Source: Rubrivivax sp.
GTDB taxonomy: Bacteria; Pseudomonadota; Gammaproteobacteria; Burkholderiales; Burkholderiaceae_C
Direction of reading: 5' to 3'
Length of the DNA stretch: 64,000 bases
Assembly: GCA_019635315.1 (NCBI GenBank)
Contig: JAHBZT010000003.1
Span: forward strand, 62,001 to 126,000
Shown in pieces: positions 20,022 to 28,952 of the stretch (its first letter is position 1; each line of letters opens with the position of its first letter). Both the position numbers and the translations under genes were made by a program. The notes below the pieces were generated by a model. It had not been told where the DNA came from, did not search any database, and was given only the letters and a program-made list of their open reading frames with translations.

Positions 20022-21494
20022 ATGCTGCAGAAGGTCGTCCGCTCGACCATCATCGACGCGCCGATCGAGCGCGTGTGGGCCGTCATCCGCGACTTCAACA
20101 GCCATGACCAGTGGCATGCGGTCGTCGACCAGAGCCGGATCGAGGGCGGCGAGCGCAGCGACCAGGTCGGTTGCGTCCGCAACTTCACGCTGAAGGACGG
20201 CAACCACATCCGCGAGCAGCTGCTGACGCTGGACGACCGCGAATACAAGAGCACCTACTGCATCGTCGAGGCCACGGTGCCGCTGCAGCGCTACGTGGCC
20301 ACCGTGACGCTCAAGCCGGTCACGGACGGCAACCGCACCTTCTGGCATTGGGAGAGCACCTTCGCCACGCCGCCGGGCATGGAGCGGGAGCTGCGCGACA
20401 TGGTGGCGCAGGGGGTCTACGAGGCCGGCTTCGAGAACCTGCGCCACCACCTGCGGCTGGGCGGCGACCTCGTCGCACCCGGCCAGCGGCGCGCCGAGCC
20501 GCTGCCGACCGCGCTGCCAGTGCCCTGCCGGCGCGTCATCGTGCGCGGCTACGGTGGCCCGGAACAACTGGTGGCCGTGGACGGCGAGGCGCCGGCGCCG
20601 CGGGCCGGCGAGGTGCGCATCCGCCAGCGCGCGATCGGCGTCAACTTCTTCGACGTCTACCTTCGCCGCGGCTGGATCCCGCCGCTGCTGGCCGCTGGCG
20701 GCGCGCCGGGCATGGAGGCCGCGGGCACGGTGCTCGACGTCGGCCCCGGCGTGGTCGGCCTGCTGCCCGGCGACCGCGTGGCCTATCTGGGCCCGCAGCC
20801 CGGCGCCTACGCCAGCGTGCGCACGGTGCCGGCCGACTGGGTGCTGCGCCTGCCGCCGGAGGTGGCCGACGAGACGGCGGCGGCCTTGCTGCTGAAGGGT
20901 CTGACCGCGCACTACCTGCTGCACGACCTGGGTCGCGTGCAGCGGGGCACGCGGCTGCTGGTGCACGCGGCCGCCGGCGGCGTGGGCTTGCTGCTGTGCG
21001 CCTGGGCGAGGCGGCTGGGCGCCACGGTGGTCGGCACGGTGTCCAGCGACGAGAAGGCGCGGCTGGCGCGCGAACATGGCTGCGAACACGTGATCGTGAC
21101 GCGCGACTACCGCTTCGCCGACGCGGTGCAGCGTGCGGTCGGCGGTGCCGACGTGGTGGTCGACGGCCTGGGGGACGCGGCGCGCGAGCAGAACCTGGCG
21201 GTGCTGGCGCCGCGCGGGCACTGGATCAGCCTGGGCCAGGCCAGCGGGCCGCTGGCGCCGATCGACCCCGATGCGCTGGTCGCCAAGTCGCTGAGCTTCT
21301 CGCGGCCGGTGGTCTTCGACTATGTCGCCACGCGCGCCGAACTGCTGCAGCGCGCGCAGGCGTTGTGGGCGGCGCTGGCCGACGGCAGCATCCGCTTGCC
21401 GCCGATCGAGCGCCACACGCTGGAGTCCGCCGCCGCGGCGCACGAGCGGCTGGAGTCGCGCCGCACGAGCGGCGCGATGGTGCTGCTGGCCTGA
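20022..21494 (+). CDS. SRPBCC domain fused to NADPH:quinone oxidoreductase
   Basis: 490 residues. Residues 1-145 are an SRPBCC domain paralogous to the protein at 18819. Residues about 168-490 are a zinc-free medium-chain dehydrogenase/reductase of the quinone oxidoreductase (QorA) type: IGVNFFDVYLRRG, GMEAAGTVLDVGPGV, and the nucleotide-binding segment HAAAGGVGLLLCAWARRLGA. The ATG at 20022 begins the SRPBCC part and the frame is open throughout. The binding domain may deliver a hydrophobic ligand to the reductase (inference). Confidence 0.85.
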   Translation: MLQKVVRSTIIDAPIERVWAVIRDFNSHDQWHAVVDQSRIEGGERSDQVGCVRNFTLKDGNHIREQLLTLDDREYKSTYCIVEATVPLQRYVATVTLKPVTDGNRTFWHWESTFATPPGMERELRDMVAQGVYEAGFENLRHHLRLGGDLVAPGQRRAEPLPTALPVPCRRVIVRGYGGPEQLVAVDGEAPAPRAGEVRIRQRAIGVNFFDVYLRRGWIPPLLAAGGAPGMEAAGTVLDVGPGVVGLLPGDRVAYLGPQPGAYASVRTVPADWVLRLPPEVADETAAALLLKGLTAHYLLHDLGRVQRGTRLLVHAAAGGVGLLLCAWARRLGATVVGTVSSDEKARLAREHGCEHVIVTRDYRFADAVQRAVGGADVVVDGLGDAAREQNLAVLAPRGHWISLGQASGPLAPIDPDALVAKSLSFSRPVVFDYVATRAELLQRAQALWAALADGSIRLPPIERHTLESAAAAHERLESRRTSGAMVLLA

Positions 21495-21519
21495 GCCGGT
21501 GCCGAAGGAGGACGCGGCC

Positions 21520-21912
21520 GTGATCCACGCGATGAACCACTTCACGATCACCGCCGAGGACCGCGCGGCGACGCTCGCCTACTACTGCGGGCTGCTCGGC
21601 TTCGTCGAAGGCTGGCGGCCCGACCTGGGTTTCCCCGGCGCCTGGCTCTACGCGCCGGGCGGGCAGCAGGCGATCCTGCACGTCTACTGGGACCGGCCGA
21701 TGCCGGCCACGCGCACCGGCGTCATCGACCACATGGCCTTCACGGCCAGCGACCTGAAGGCGGTGAAGGCGCGCTTCGACGCCGCCGGGCTGAAATACGA
21801 GCTGCGCCGCCAGCCCGGCCGCGACGGACAGCCGGGCACCTGGCAGCTGTTCAGCCACGACCCCAACGGCGCCAAGGTCGAGCTGGACTTCGACGCCGCC
21901 GAGACGCTCTGA
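21520..21912 (+). CDS. VOC-family (glyoxalase/dioxygenase-fold) protein
   Basis: 130 residues. Vicinal-oxygen-chelate fold: MNHFTITAEDRAATLAYY, GLLGFVEGWRPD, IDHMAFTASDLKAVKARF, and the closing HDPNGAKVELDF with the C-terminal metal-ligand Glu. GTG 21520 is chosen because AAGGAGG lies 8 bp upstream; ATG 21532 is the alternative. Possible roles are ring-cleavage dioxygenase-like, lyase or resistance, and sequence alone does not decide. Confidence 0.85.
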   Translation: MIHAMNHFTITAEDRAATLAYYCGLLGFVEGWRPDLGFPGAWLYAPGGQQAILHVYWDRPMPATRTGVIDHMAFTASDLKAVKARFDAAGLKYELRRQPGRDGQPGTWQLFSHDPNGAKVELDFDAAETL

Positions 21913-22007
21913 GCGCCCCAGGGCCGGGCCAGCCCGGCCTGCCCGCCGTGGGGATCAGCCGAAGCGGCAGCGCGGCGCTGGCCCGGGAGCCCGCGCCGCG
22001 GCGGCCG

Positions 22008-22673
22008 CTACTGCTGCCCGGGCGTGCCGGCCACCGGGCGCACGACCTGGCCCAGCAGCTGGTCCTTCAGCACGCGGTCGGCCGGGTTCGGGCCCAGCCA
22101 GATGCGCATCAGCGCATTGAAGAATTCGGGCTCCCTGATCGGCTCGCCCTGCGGCTGGCCGTTGACCAGCACCACGGTGCCCTGGCCCGGCACCCAGTCC
22201 ACCGTGAAATGCTCGCCGGCCGCCAGGCGCTTCTTGGCCGAGAAGATGTCGGCCATGCGCAGCGTGCCGGGGATGGACTTGCTGAAGTCTTCCTTGCTGG
22301 CGTTGTCCTGCATGCCGCGCGTGAACAGGCGGCCCAGCTCGTTGGCGTCGATGTCGCGCAGCATCACCACGTGCAGCCGCTTCGGGCCGGGCTGGCCGAG
22401 CGCGGCCTCGGTCGTCGTGGCGCGGGTGCCCAGGTACAGCGCCGCGGTATAGACCTTGACGACGAAGCGGTAGCGCACGCCGGCGCCGTTCAGCGTCAGC
22501 GTGCTGCCGGCCACCTGCACGGTGGGGGTCAGCTTGACGCCGGCCAGGTCCTGGGGCGAGGGCACGGCGATCGCCGCGGTGGCCGGGGCCTGGGCCAGCG
22601 CCGGGGCGCCTGCCAGCAGCGCCGCGGCCAGCAGGGCAGGCCGCAAGTAGGGGAGTCGGGACGGGCGGATCAT
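22008..22673 (-). CDS. periplasmic chalcone-isomerase-like domain protein
   Basis: 221 residues. A signal peptide (LLAAALLAGAPALAQA) is followed by a bacterial chalcone-isomerase-like domain: GVRYRFVVKVYTAALYLG, then KRLHVVMLRDIDANELGRLF and FNALMRIWLGPNPAD. Bacterial members are exported proteins of unknown function, not flavonoid enzymes. ATG 22673 places the signal peptide at the N-terminus. Divergent from trpE. Confidence 0.85.
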   Translation of the reverse strand: MIRPSRLPYLRPALLAAALLAGAPALAQAPATAAIAVPSPQDLAGVKLTPTVQVAGSTLTLNGAGVRYRFVVKVYTAALYLGTRATTTEAALGQPGPKRLHVVMLRDIDANELGRLFTRGMQDNASKEDFSKSIPGTLRMADIFSAKKRLAAGEHFTVDWVPGQGTVVLVNGQPQGEPIREPEFFNALMRIWLGPNPADRVLKDQLLGQVVRPVAGTPGQQ

Positions 22674-22770
22674 GGTCTGGGCGACGGTAGCGGTGGGGCC
22701 ATTGGCCGATAACCGGGCAGTCTGCCACCCCGGACGCACCTGATGACGCGGCTGCTACACTGCACGTGCG

Positions 22771-22896
22771 ATGTTCACGGCACTTTTCGACCACCACGGC
22801 CACGCGCCCAGGACCCCGGGTCCGGCCACGGCCCTGCGTGCAGGCTCGCCAGGCCGGGGAGCCTGGCCCTGGCGTCGCTCGCAGACCAGCGCCTGA
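22771..22896 (+). promoter_or_regulatory. candidate trp leader ORF upstream of trpE
   Basis: A 41-codon frame starts at ATG 22771 and contains adjacent Trp codons (residues 31-35 read AWPWR), the only Trp codons in it. GC stems follow: GACCCG-TC-CGGGTC near 22895-22908, and a GGGGC/GCCCC pair further on. TACACT at 22756-22761 could be a -10, which would make the leader almost leaderless. There is no T-tract, so attenuation is possible but unproven. Confidence 0.4.
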
Positions 22897-23020
22897 CCCG
22901 TCCGGGTCGGGCCGGCAGGGGCCACGCGCTCCCGCCCCAGGCCAGCGCCGTCGCACCCCTTGGACGACGGCGACCAGCGAGCGAACCGCGCAGCCTGCTG
23001 CGCCCCACCAGGTGCCCGAC

Positions 23021-24499
23021 GTGATCACCGAACTCGAGTTTTCCAGCCTGGCCCGCCAGGGCCACCACCGCATCCCGCTCATCGCCGAGGCCTTCGCCGA
23101 CCTCGAGACACCGCTGTCGCTGTACCTGAAGCTGGCCGGCGGCAGCCCGCGCAGCTTCCTGCTGGAGAGCGTGGTCGGCGGCGAGCGCTTCGGGCGTTAT
23201 TCCTTCATCGGCCTGCCGGCGCGCACGCTGCTGCGCGCCACCGGCAACGTCAGCGAGATCGTCACCGACGGCCAGGTGGTCGAGCGCCACGAGGGCAACC
23301 CGCTGGACTTCATCGCCCAGGTGCAGGCGCGCTTCAAGCCGGCGCTGCCGCCCGGGCTGCCGCGTTTCTGCGGCGGGCTGGCGGGCTACTTCGGCTACGA
23401 CACCGTGCGCCTGATCGAGCCGCGGCTGGCCGGCATGCGCAAGCCCGGCGGCATCGCCGTGCCCGACATCCAGCTGCTGCAGACCGAGGAGCTGGCGGTC
23501 ATCGACAACCTGTCGGGCCGCCTGTACCTGATCGTCTGGGCCGACCCGCGCACGCCGGAGGCCTATTTCCGCGCCAAGCGGCGGCTGGCCGAGCTGACCG
23601 ACAAGCTGCGCTACAGCGTCAGCGCGCCGCAGGTGCGGCGCGGCCCCGGCTATGCGGTCGAGCACGACACGACGCAGGCGCAGTTCGAGGCCGCGGTGCT
23701 GCGCGCCAAGGAGTACATCGCCGCCGGCGACTGCATGCAGGTCGTGCTGGGTCACCGCGTGCGCAAGCGCTACACGGAAAGCCCGCTGTCGCTGTACCGC
23801 GCGCTGCGCAGCCTGAACCCCAGCCCCTACATGTACTACTACGACATGGGCGGCTTCCAGATCGTCGGCGCGAGCCCCGAGATCCTGGTGCGCCAGGAGC
23901 GCCGGCCCGACGGCGGCCAGACCGTGACGCTGCGGCCCATCGCCGGCACGCGCCCGCGCGGCGCCACGCCCGAGCAGGACGTCGCGCTGGAGGCCGAGCT
24001 GCTGGCCGACGCCAAGGAACGCGCCGAGCACGTGATGCTGATCGACCTGGCGCGCAACGACATCGGCCGCATCGCCGAGACCGGCAGCGTCAAGGTGACC
24101 GAAGCCTTCGGCATCGAGCGCTACAGCCACGTCATGCACATCGTCAGCAACGTCGAGGGCCGGCTGAAGCCGGGCCTGAGCGCGCTGGACGTGCTGCGCG
24201 CCAGCTTCCCGGCCGGCACGCTGAGTGGCGCGCCCAAGATCCGCGCGATGGAGATCATCGACGAGCTGGAGCCCACCGAGCGCGGCATCTACGGCGGCGC
24301 CTGCGGCTACCTCAGCTTCGCCGGCGACATGGACGTGGCGATCGCCATCCGCACCGGCATCGTCAAGGACAACGTGCTCTACGTGCAGGCCGGCGCCGGC
24401 GTGGTGGCCGACAGCGACCCGGCCGCCGAATGGCGCGAGTGCGAGGCGAAGGCGCGCGCGGTGATCCGCGCCGCGGAGCTGGTCGAGGAGGGGTTCTGA
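23021..24499 (+). CDS. trpE: anthranilate synthase component I
   Basis: 492 residues. It converts chorismate to anthranilate using ammonia supplied by TrpG, the first step of tryptophan synthesis. Key segments: the N-terminal LESVVGGERFGRYSF with the feedback-site LLES, and the chorismate-binding core PSPYMYYYDMG, RPIAGTRPRG, LIDLARNDIGRIAE, PAGTLSGAPKIRAMEIIDELE and YGGACGYLSF. GTG 23021 gives the usual ITELEF N-terminus; a GTG nine bases upstream is the alternative. Its normal partner trpG now lies 32.6 kb downstream because of the island. Confidence 0.95.
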   Translation: MITELEFSSLARQGHHRIPLIAEAFADLETPLSLYLKLAGGSPRSFLLESVVGGERFGRYSFIGLPARTLLRATGNVSEIVTDGQVVERHEGNPLDFIAQVQARFKPALPPGLPRFCGGLAGYFGYDTVRLIEPRLAGMRKPGGIAVPDIQLLQTEELAVIDNLSGRLYLIVWADPRTPEAYFRAKRRLAELTDKLRYSVSAPQVRRGPGYAVEHDTTQAQFEAAVLRAKEYIAAGDCMQVVLGHRVRKRYTESPLSLYRALRSLNPSPYMYYYDMGGFQIVGASPEILVRQERRPDGGQTVTLRPIAGTRPRGATPEQDVALEAELLADAKERAEHVMLIDLARNDIGRIAETGSVKVTEAFGIERYSHVMHIVSNVEGRLKPGLSALDVLRASFPAGTLSGAPKIRAMEIIDELEPTERGIYGGACGYLSFAGDMDVAIAIRTGIVKDNVLYVQAGAGVVADSDPAAEWRECEAKARAVIRAAELVEEGF

Positions 24500-24501
24500 C
24501 C

Positions 24502-24591
24502 ATGCTCCTGATGATCGACCAACTTCAGGTGGGTCTCACGGCATCCCACCACGGCCCGCAAACCCGCGCCAATGCTGGAGATTCGGGCGCT
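24502..24591 (+). pseudogene. trpG 5' remnant at the left island junction
   Basis: Directly after trpE, ATG 24502 starts MLLMID exactly as TrpG does, then the frame departs into island sequence. The first 18 bases match the start of the intact trpG at 57121 with one mismatch; 24508-24519 is identical to 57127-57138. It marks the left recombination core. Confidence 0.8.
24508..24519. repeat. left attachment core (attL)
   Basis: 12 bases identical to 57127-57138. The left copy follows the trpE stop by 8 bases. Confidence 0.65.
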
Positions 24592-24624
24592 TGACGGCTC
24601 ACGGCGGACCGCTTCAGCCCGGCC

Positions 24625-24652
24625 AAAAGCGGGTATCGATGCGGGTACCGAA
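24625..24652 (+). repeat. left arm-type repeat (two GCGGGTAYC motifs)
   Basis: 28-bp block with GCGGGTATC and GCGGGTACC spaced 12 bp start to start. It matches 57044-57071 at 26 of 28 positions in the same orientation. Likely binding sites for integrase or an excision factor. Confidence 0.6.
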
Positions 24653-24657
24653 AACGC

Positions 24658-25776
24658 ATGCAGATCTCCCGCCGCGACCTCTACAACCGAGTGTGGTCCA
24701 CGCCCATGAGCAAGCTGGCCCGCGAGCTGGACATCTCGGATGTCGGCCTGGCCAAAGCCTGCCGCCGGCACAACATCCCTCGGCCGCCGCGCGGCTACTG
24801 GGCCAAGCTGGCGGCAGGTAAGGCGCCCCCCAAGCCAGCACTGCCCTCGGCCAAGGTCGACACGGTCGAACTGGACGCGGCACGACATCTCATCGCGGAG
24901 ACGCCGAAGGTCGAGATCGACCGGGCCAGCTTCAAGGCATCGCAGTCGGCGCAGGGTGAGGCCCTCGCGGGCGTGGCTGCCGCGACCTTCGAGCGGCTGA
25001 CCAACGTGAAGCCTTCGGCGGATGGCTTCGTCACCTGTGGCTCAGCGCGCGTGATTGCGTGTTCGCTCAGCAGCGCGACGGTGGAGCGAGCCTGCCGGAT
25101 ACTGGACGCGATCGAACGGGCCATGCCGGCTGCGGGCGCGCGCCTCGCCCACAACCAGGAAGCAAAGCGCGTCGAGGTCGATGTCGGCGGCGAGCGCCTG
25201 GGCATCAGCCTCGCCGAGAACTACACGCGGACCGAGACGGTGGAGGTCGATCCGAAGTACTCGTGGATGAAGTCGCGGACCTTCACCTATCACTTCACTG
25301 GCGAACTGCGCCTGGCAATCACAGGTGACTTCTCGGGCCGCAAGTCGTGGGCCGACGGCAAGCGATCTCGATTGGAGGAGAAGGTCGAGAGCATCGTCGG
25401 CGGCCTGGCGAGCGGTGCCCAGGCGATTGCCCAACTGCGGGCCGAGCGAGAGGAGCAGCGTCGTCGCTGGGCCGAAGCAGCGCGCGAAGCTGAGATTGCG
25501 CGAGAGCGACAGCGACGCCTCCGCAACTTTTCGGATCAGCTTCACAAGGAGGCGGCAGCCTGGCATCGGTACTGCGAGGTCAAGGCCTACGTCGAGCATC
25601 TGCAGAGCCAGATCAACGCGGGCGAGGCGCTACCCGAGCAGAGTCGAGAGTGGCTGAGGCTTGCCACGCACCTGGCGAGGCTGACCGATCCGACGAAGGC
25701 GAGGCTTGAGTCGCTGGAGACTGGCATCTCAGGCTACGACTACGACTTGCCATTCGGTCGGGTCGTCGTCTCGTAG
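24658..25776 (+). CDS. conserved hypothetical protein with N-terminal HTH
   Basis: 372 residues, no function recognised. The N-terminus (ISRRDLYNRVWSTPMSKLARELDISDVGL, then CRRHNIPRPPRGYWAK) reads as a helix-turn-helix segment of a type seen in proteins of integrated elements. Residues about 240-300 are a charged coiled coil (AEREEQRRRWAEAAREAEIA). It starts 6 bp after the left arm repeat. A role in island regulation or defence is possible but not shown. Confidence 0.75.
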   Translation: MQISRRDLYNRVWSTPMSKLARELDISDVGLAKACRRHNIPRPPRGYWAKLAAGKAPPKPALPSAKVDTVELDAARHLIAETPKVEIDRASFKASQSAQGEALAGVAAATFERLTNVKPSADGFVTCGSARVIACSLSSATVERACRILDAIERAMPAAGARLAHNQEAKRVEVDVGGERLGISLAENYTRTETVEVDPKYSWMKSRTFTYHFTGELRLAITGDFSGRKSWADGKRSRLEEKVESIVGGLASGAQAIAQLRAEREEQRRRWAEAAREAEIARERQRRLRNFSDQLHKEAAAWHRYCEVKAYVEHLQSQINAGEALPEQSREWLRLATHLARLTDPTKARLESLETGISGYDYDLPFGRVVVS

Positions 25777-25850
25777 CCCACAACGTCGGACCGGAGTTTT
25801 CCGGATCAGACATCTCGTCGGGCTGACTGCCACAGCGCTAGTCCCTGACC

Positions 25851-26330
25851 CTAAAACGCCTGGCCTGATCTCACGATGAAGTCGAGGAAGGACCTACATT
25901 GAACGCCCACGCCGGGCATACGGCAGACAGCCGGAATCTTGTAGCGGCGCGTGTTCACGGGTAGCTGTGGCTGGATGGCTTCGTTGCTGATCAGGTCGTG
26001 CTGATTGCAGCGGGCCGTCGCGATGATCAGCAGGTCGTTCTCCCCGACGCCGTCGGCGTGGTAGTCATCGCCGACGACGCCGATGAGATGCTTTATGCGG
26101 TTCGCCTCTTGGGTGATCGCGTTGGTGACCGGCAAGACCATGATCCCGGCCGCTCGAAACCAAGCGCCGCAGTCCGGTGACACGTGGCTCACCTCCTCCA
26201 ACGCGACATAAGGGATCCGCAGGCGCGTGGCATTTACTTCGCCGGCGATGTACGCCCAGAGTGGCGGAAACGAAGCCAACGGGTAGTTGTCCCAGGCGTA
26301 GATTGCAGATGACGCATCAAGTACCTGCAA
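25851..26330 (-). CDS. DUF4411-type PIN-like toxin
   Basis: 159 residues. The N-terminal [17 protein letters not shown] has the early Asp of PIN-fold nucleases and matches the DUF4411 pattern; a further acidic segment [12 protein letters not shown] supplies the later Asp cluster. Its start overlaps the end of the upstream ImmA/XRE gene by 14 bp, the usual antitoxin-toxin layout. Predicted RNase activity is a family inference. Confidence 0.75.
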   Translation of the reverse strand: MQVLDASSAIYAWDNYPLASFPPLWAYIAGEVNATRLRIPYVALEEVSHVSPDCGAWFRAAGIMVLPVTNAITQEANRIKHLIGVVGDDYHADGVGENDLLIIATARCNQHDLISNEAIQPQLPVNTRRYKIPAVCRMPGVGVQCRSFLDFIVRSGQAF

Positions 26331-27468
26331 CGTAGCGCTCCAGGCTGTGCAGGTCCGCTAGCTTGAGACCGTCGAGGTAGGAGCACGCCTTGGTCGCCGT
26401 GATCTTTCTGGATCCAAGCGCGGTGAGCACCGTCCTGACGAACATGTCGCCGAAGATGTGCTTCGGTTCCCGATGTCGATACATGCGGCTACCGCCAACC
26501 TCCTCGTCCTCGTACTGTCTCCCTCGAACAAATGTCCGGTATGCCGTGTAGCGTTCTTGAGGAAGGCGGCCCGAGTCCAAAAGGCGGCGCAGGATGACTT
26601 CGGCGCTGACGCCCCAGCGCTGCCGGAAGGGGGCCAACCAGAGCTCATACTGCTCTACGGCCGCCGGACGATCATCATCGCGAACCTGGGCCAGCCAAGC
26701 GTCGGGTACCAGAAGATGCCCGGCGAACGAGTTCGCCTCGCGCTCATGCCCCTGCTGCGAGTGCATGTCCGCATCGTCATCGATCGAGCTCGCGCGATGC
26801 AGTAGCAGGTGTCCGAGCTCGTGCATCAGAGTGAACGACTGCTGCGCCTCCGCGCGGGTCTTCTTCACGACGATGACTGGGCAGCTGTCGCTGTACAGAC
26901 TGAACCCGAGGACCGGACTGTCCTTCGCGATCTGCCAGCGACCGGCATACCCATTGCTGCGGAACACGAGGATTCCCTTGGCTTCGACAGCGCTCCTGAA
27001 GCCGTCAAAAGTGTTGGCTTGATCGAGACCCAGCCATCGGCGCACAACCGCGGCAGCTTCAGCCGGACGCCTACCAGCGACGTCGACCGGGGCAAAGACT
27101 GGGTAGTCGTCCGGATGCACTTCCTCGCGAAGAGCTAGGTACAGCTCCCGCTGGCGCTCGACGCGCTCGATCAGCTTTCGAACATTGGGCGAGAGCTCGG
27201 GCTTCTGATTCGTCAACGTTCGGTACTGCACCGAATGAACCTGCTGTTCATCCACCGGGCCCGGATCGAGGAAGAAGAGGACGCCGCGACCGAAGTAGTC
27301 CGCCAGCTTCCGAAGCTGGGAGAACGTCAATCCGATCTCGTCCTCGAGCAGGCTAACGAGCGCCTTGCGCGGAACGCCAGCCTCATCGGCAAGTTGTTCG
27401 AGCGAAACGCCGCGCTCGTTCGCGCACCAGCGTATCCGCTCGGTGTTGATCGACTCGATGCGGTCCAT
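26317..27468 (-). CDS. XRE HTH / ImmA-IrrE metallopeptidase-domain antitoxin-like regulator
   Basis: 383 residues. N-terminal XRE helix-turn-helix ([23 protein letters not shown], about 19-41), then an IrrE/ImmA (COG2856) domain with the zinc-protease motif HELGH in [13 protein letters not shown] (about 211-221). The C-terminal part is of unknown fold. Proteins of this architecture pair with DUF4411 toxins and autoregulate. The gene is divergent from the integrase, sharing a 260-bp gap that may hold both promoters. Confidence 0.82.
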   Translation of the reverse strand: MDRIESINTERIRWCANERGVSLEQLADEAGVPRKALVSLLEDEIGLTFSQLRKLADYFGRGVLFFLDPGPVDEQQVHSVQYRTLTNQKPELSPNVRKLIERVERQRELYLALREEVHPDDYPVFAPVDVAGRRPAEAAAVVRRWLGLDQANTFDGFRSAVEAKGILVFRSNGYAGRWQIAKDSPVLGFSLYSDSCPVIVVKKTRAEAQQSFTLMHELGHLLLHRASSIDDDADMHSQQGHEREANSFAGHLLVPDAWLAQVRDDDRPAAVEQYELWLAPFRQRWGVSAEVILRRLLDSGRLPQERYTAYRTFVRGRQYEDEEVGGSRMYRHREPKHIFGDMFVRTVLTALGSRKITATKACSYLDGLKLADLHSLERYVAGT

Positions 27469-27728
27469 GTTTGCCAGTTCGTCGCGGTACCCCAGCTTCT
27501 CGGCAGAGCCTCCGTTTGGCCAGTGCTGTCATCGTACCTGAGGGCGATCTCTGGGTAGGCAAGACGGTTCACGCGACCACCGCGGCTAGGCACTGGGCGC
27601 TGATGACGAACTGGGGGCAATGAGAGCGTCGTTTCGGGCCCAGATCTCGTCAGGGGGTTGAAGTTGGTGCCTCCGCTGGGAGCATGCAACTGAAGCGGCG
27701 AACGGCGCTGTTCCATGAGTCAATTCCC

Positions 27729-28937
27729 ATGCCCCTCACCGACATCAAGATCCGCCAGGCCAAGCCCGCCGACAAGCCGATCAAGCTTGCCGACACCGCC
27801 GGCCTGTACCTCGAAGTCAAGCCCAGCGGCTCGAAGCTCTGGCGCTACCGCTACCGCATCGCCGGGCGCGAGAACCTGTTCGCCATCGGCGAGTACCCGC
27901 AGGTCTCGCTGGCCGATGCGCGCAAGGCGCGTGACGACGCGCGCGAGCTGATCCGCCAGGGCCGGCATCCGGCCCATGCGCGGCAGACCGAGCGCACGCG
28001 GCAGATCAACGCCAACGCGCTGACCTTCAAGGCCATCGCCGAGGAGTGGATCGAGAAGAAGCGCAGCCGCTGGGCGCCGTACTACCTGATGCAGGTGGAG
28101 CGCGGCATGAAGAAAGACATCTACCCCCGCATCGGCCGGCTGCCGATCCGATCGGTCACCGCGGCCGACGTGCTGGCCATCCTGGACCGCGCTACCAAGC
28201 GCGGCGCCGAGGTGGTGGCGCTGAACCTGCGGCAGTGGTGCTCGCAGGTGTTCCGCTATGCCGTGGCCACGCTGCGCGCCGACCACGACCCGGCCTCGGC
28301 GCTGCGCGGCGCCGTCATCCGGCCGCCGGTCAACCACAGCCGACCGATGGACCGCGACGAGATCGCCGCCTTCCTGCGCACGCTGCAGGGCTTCGGCGGC
28401 CACCGCACCACGGTGATCGCGCTGCGCCTCCTGTTGCTGACCTTCGTGCGCACAATCGAGATGCGCAAGGCCGAATGGACCGAGGTGGACCTGGCCGCCG
28501 CCGAGTGGCGCATTCCGGCCGAGAAGATGAAGATGCGCCGGCTGCACATCGTGCCGCTGTCCACGCAGGCGCTGGCGCTGCTCACCGAGCTGAAGGGCAT
28601 CACCGGCGCCGGCCGATGGTTGTTCCCCAACCACCGCCGGCCGCACGACGTGATGTCGGCCACCACCGTCAACCACGCACTGATGAGCCTGGGTTTCGCG
28701 TCGGCCACCGTCACGGCGCACGACTTCCGCGCCACCGCGTCGACGCGGCTGCACGAGATGGGCCTGCGCTCCGACTTCATCGAGCTGCAGCTGGCCCACG
28801 TGGAGCGCAACCGCGTGCGCGCCGCCTACAACCACGCCGACCACTTGGCCGAACGCGCCGCGATGATGCAGACCTGGGCCGACTGGCTGGATGCCGTCGC
28901 GGCGGACAACCCCGGCGCGCGAAACGCCACGGGCTGA
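27729..28937 (+). CDS. tyrosine recombinase / P4-type island integrase
   Basis: 402 residues. N-terminal DUF4102-type arm-binding domain (MPLTDIKIRQAKPADKPIKL, GLYLEVKPSGSKLWRYRYR), SAM-like core-binding region, then the catalytic domain with Arg at about 240 (FVRTIEMRKAEW), HxxR at 331-334 (HDFRATAS) and Tyr at about 367 (AAYNHADH). It is complete. It sits 3.2 kb inside the left end, not at the edge as in most P4-type islands, so the TA pair and HTH gene lie between it and attL. Confidence 0.9.
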   Translation: MPLTDIKIRQAKPADKPIKLADTAGLYLEVKPSGSKLWRYRYRIAGRENLFAIGEYPQVSLADARKARDDARELIRQGRHPAHARQTERTRQINANALTFKAIAEEWIEKKRSRWAPYYLMQVERGMKKDIYPRIGRLPIRSVTAADVLAILDRATKRGAEVVALNLRQWCSQVFRYAVATLRADHDPASALRGAVIRPPVNHSRPMDRDEIAAFLRTLQGFGGHRTTVIALRLLLLTFVRTIEMRKAEWTEVDLAAAEWRIPAEKMKMRRLHIVPLSTQALALLTELKGITGAGRWLFPNHRRPHDVMSATTVNHALMSLGFASATVTAHDFRATASTRLHEMGLRSDFIELQLAHVERNRVRAAYNHADHLAERAAMMQTWADWLDAVAADNPGARNATG

Positions 28938-28952
28938 CCGCCGCAGTCGGCC

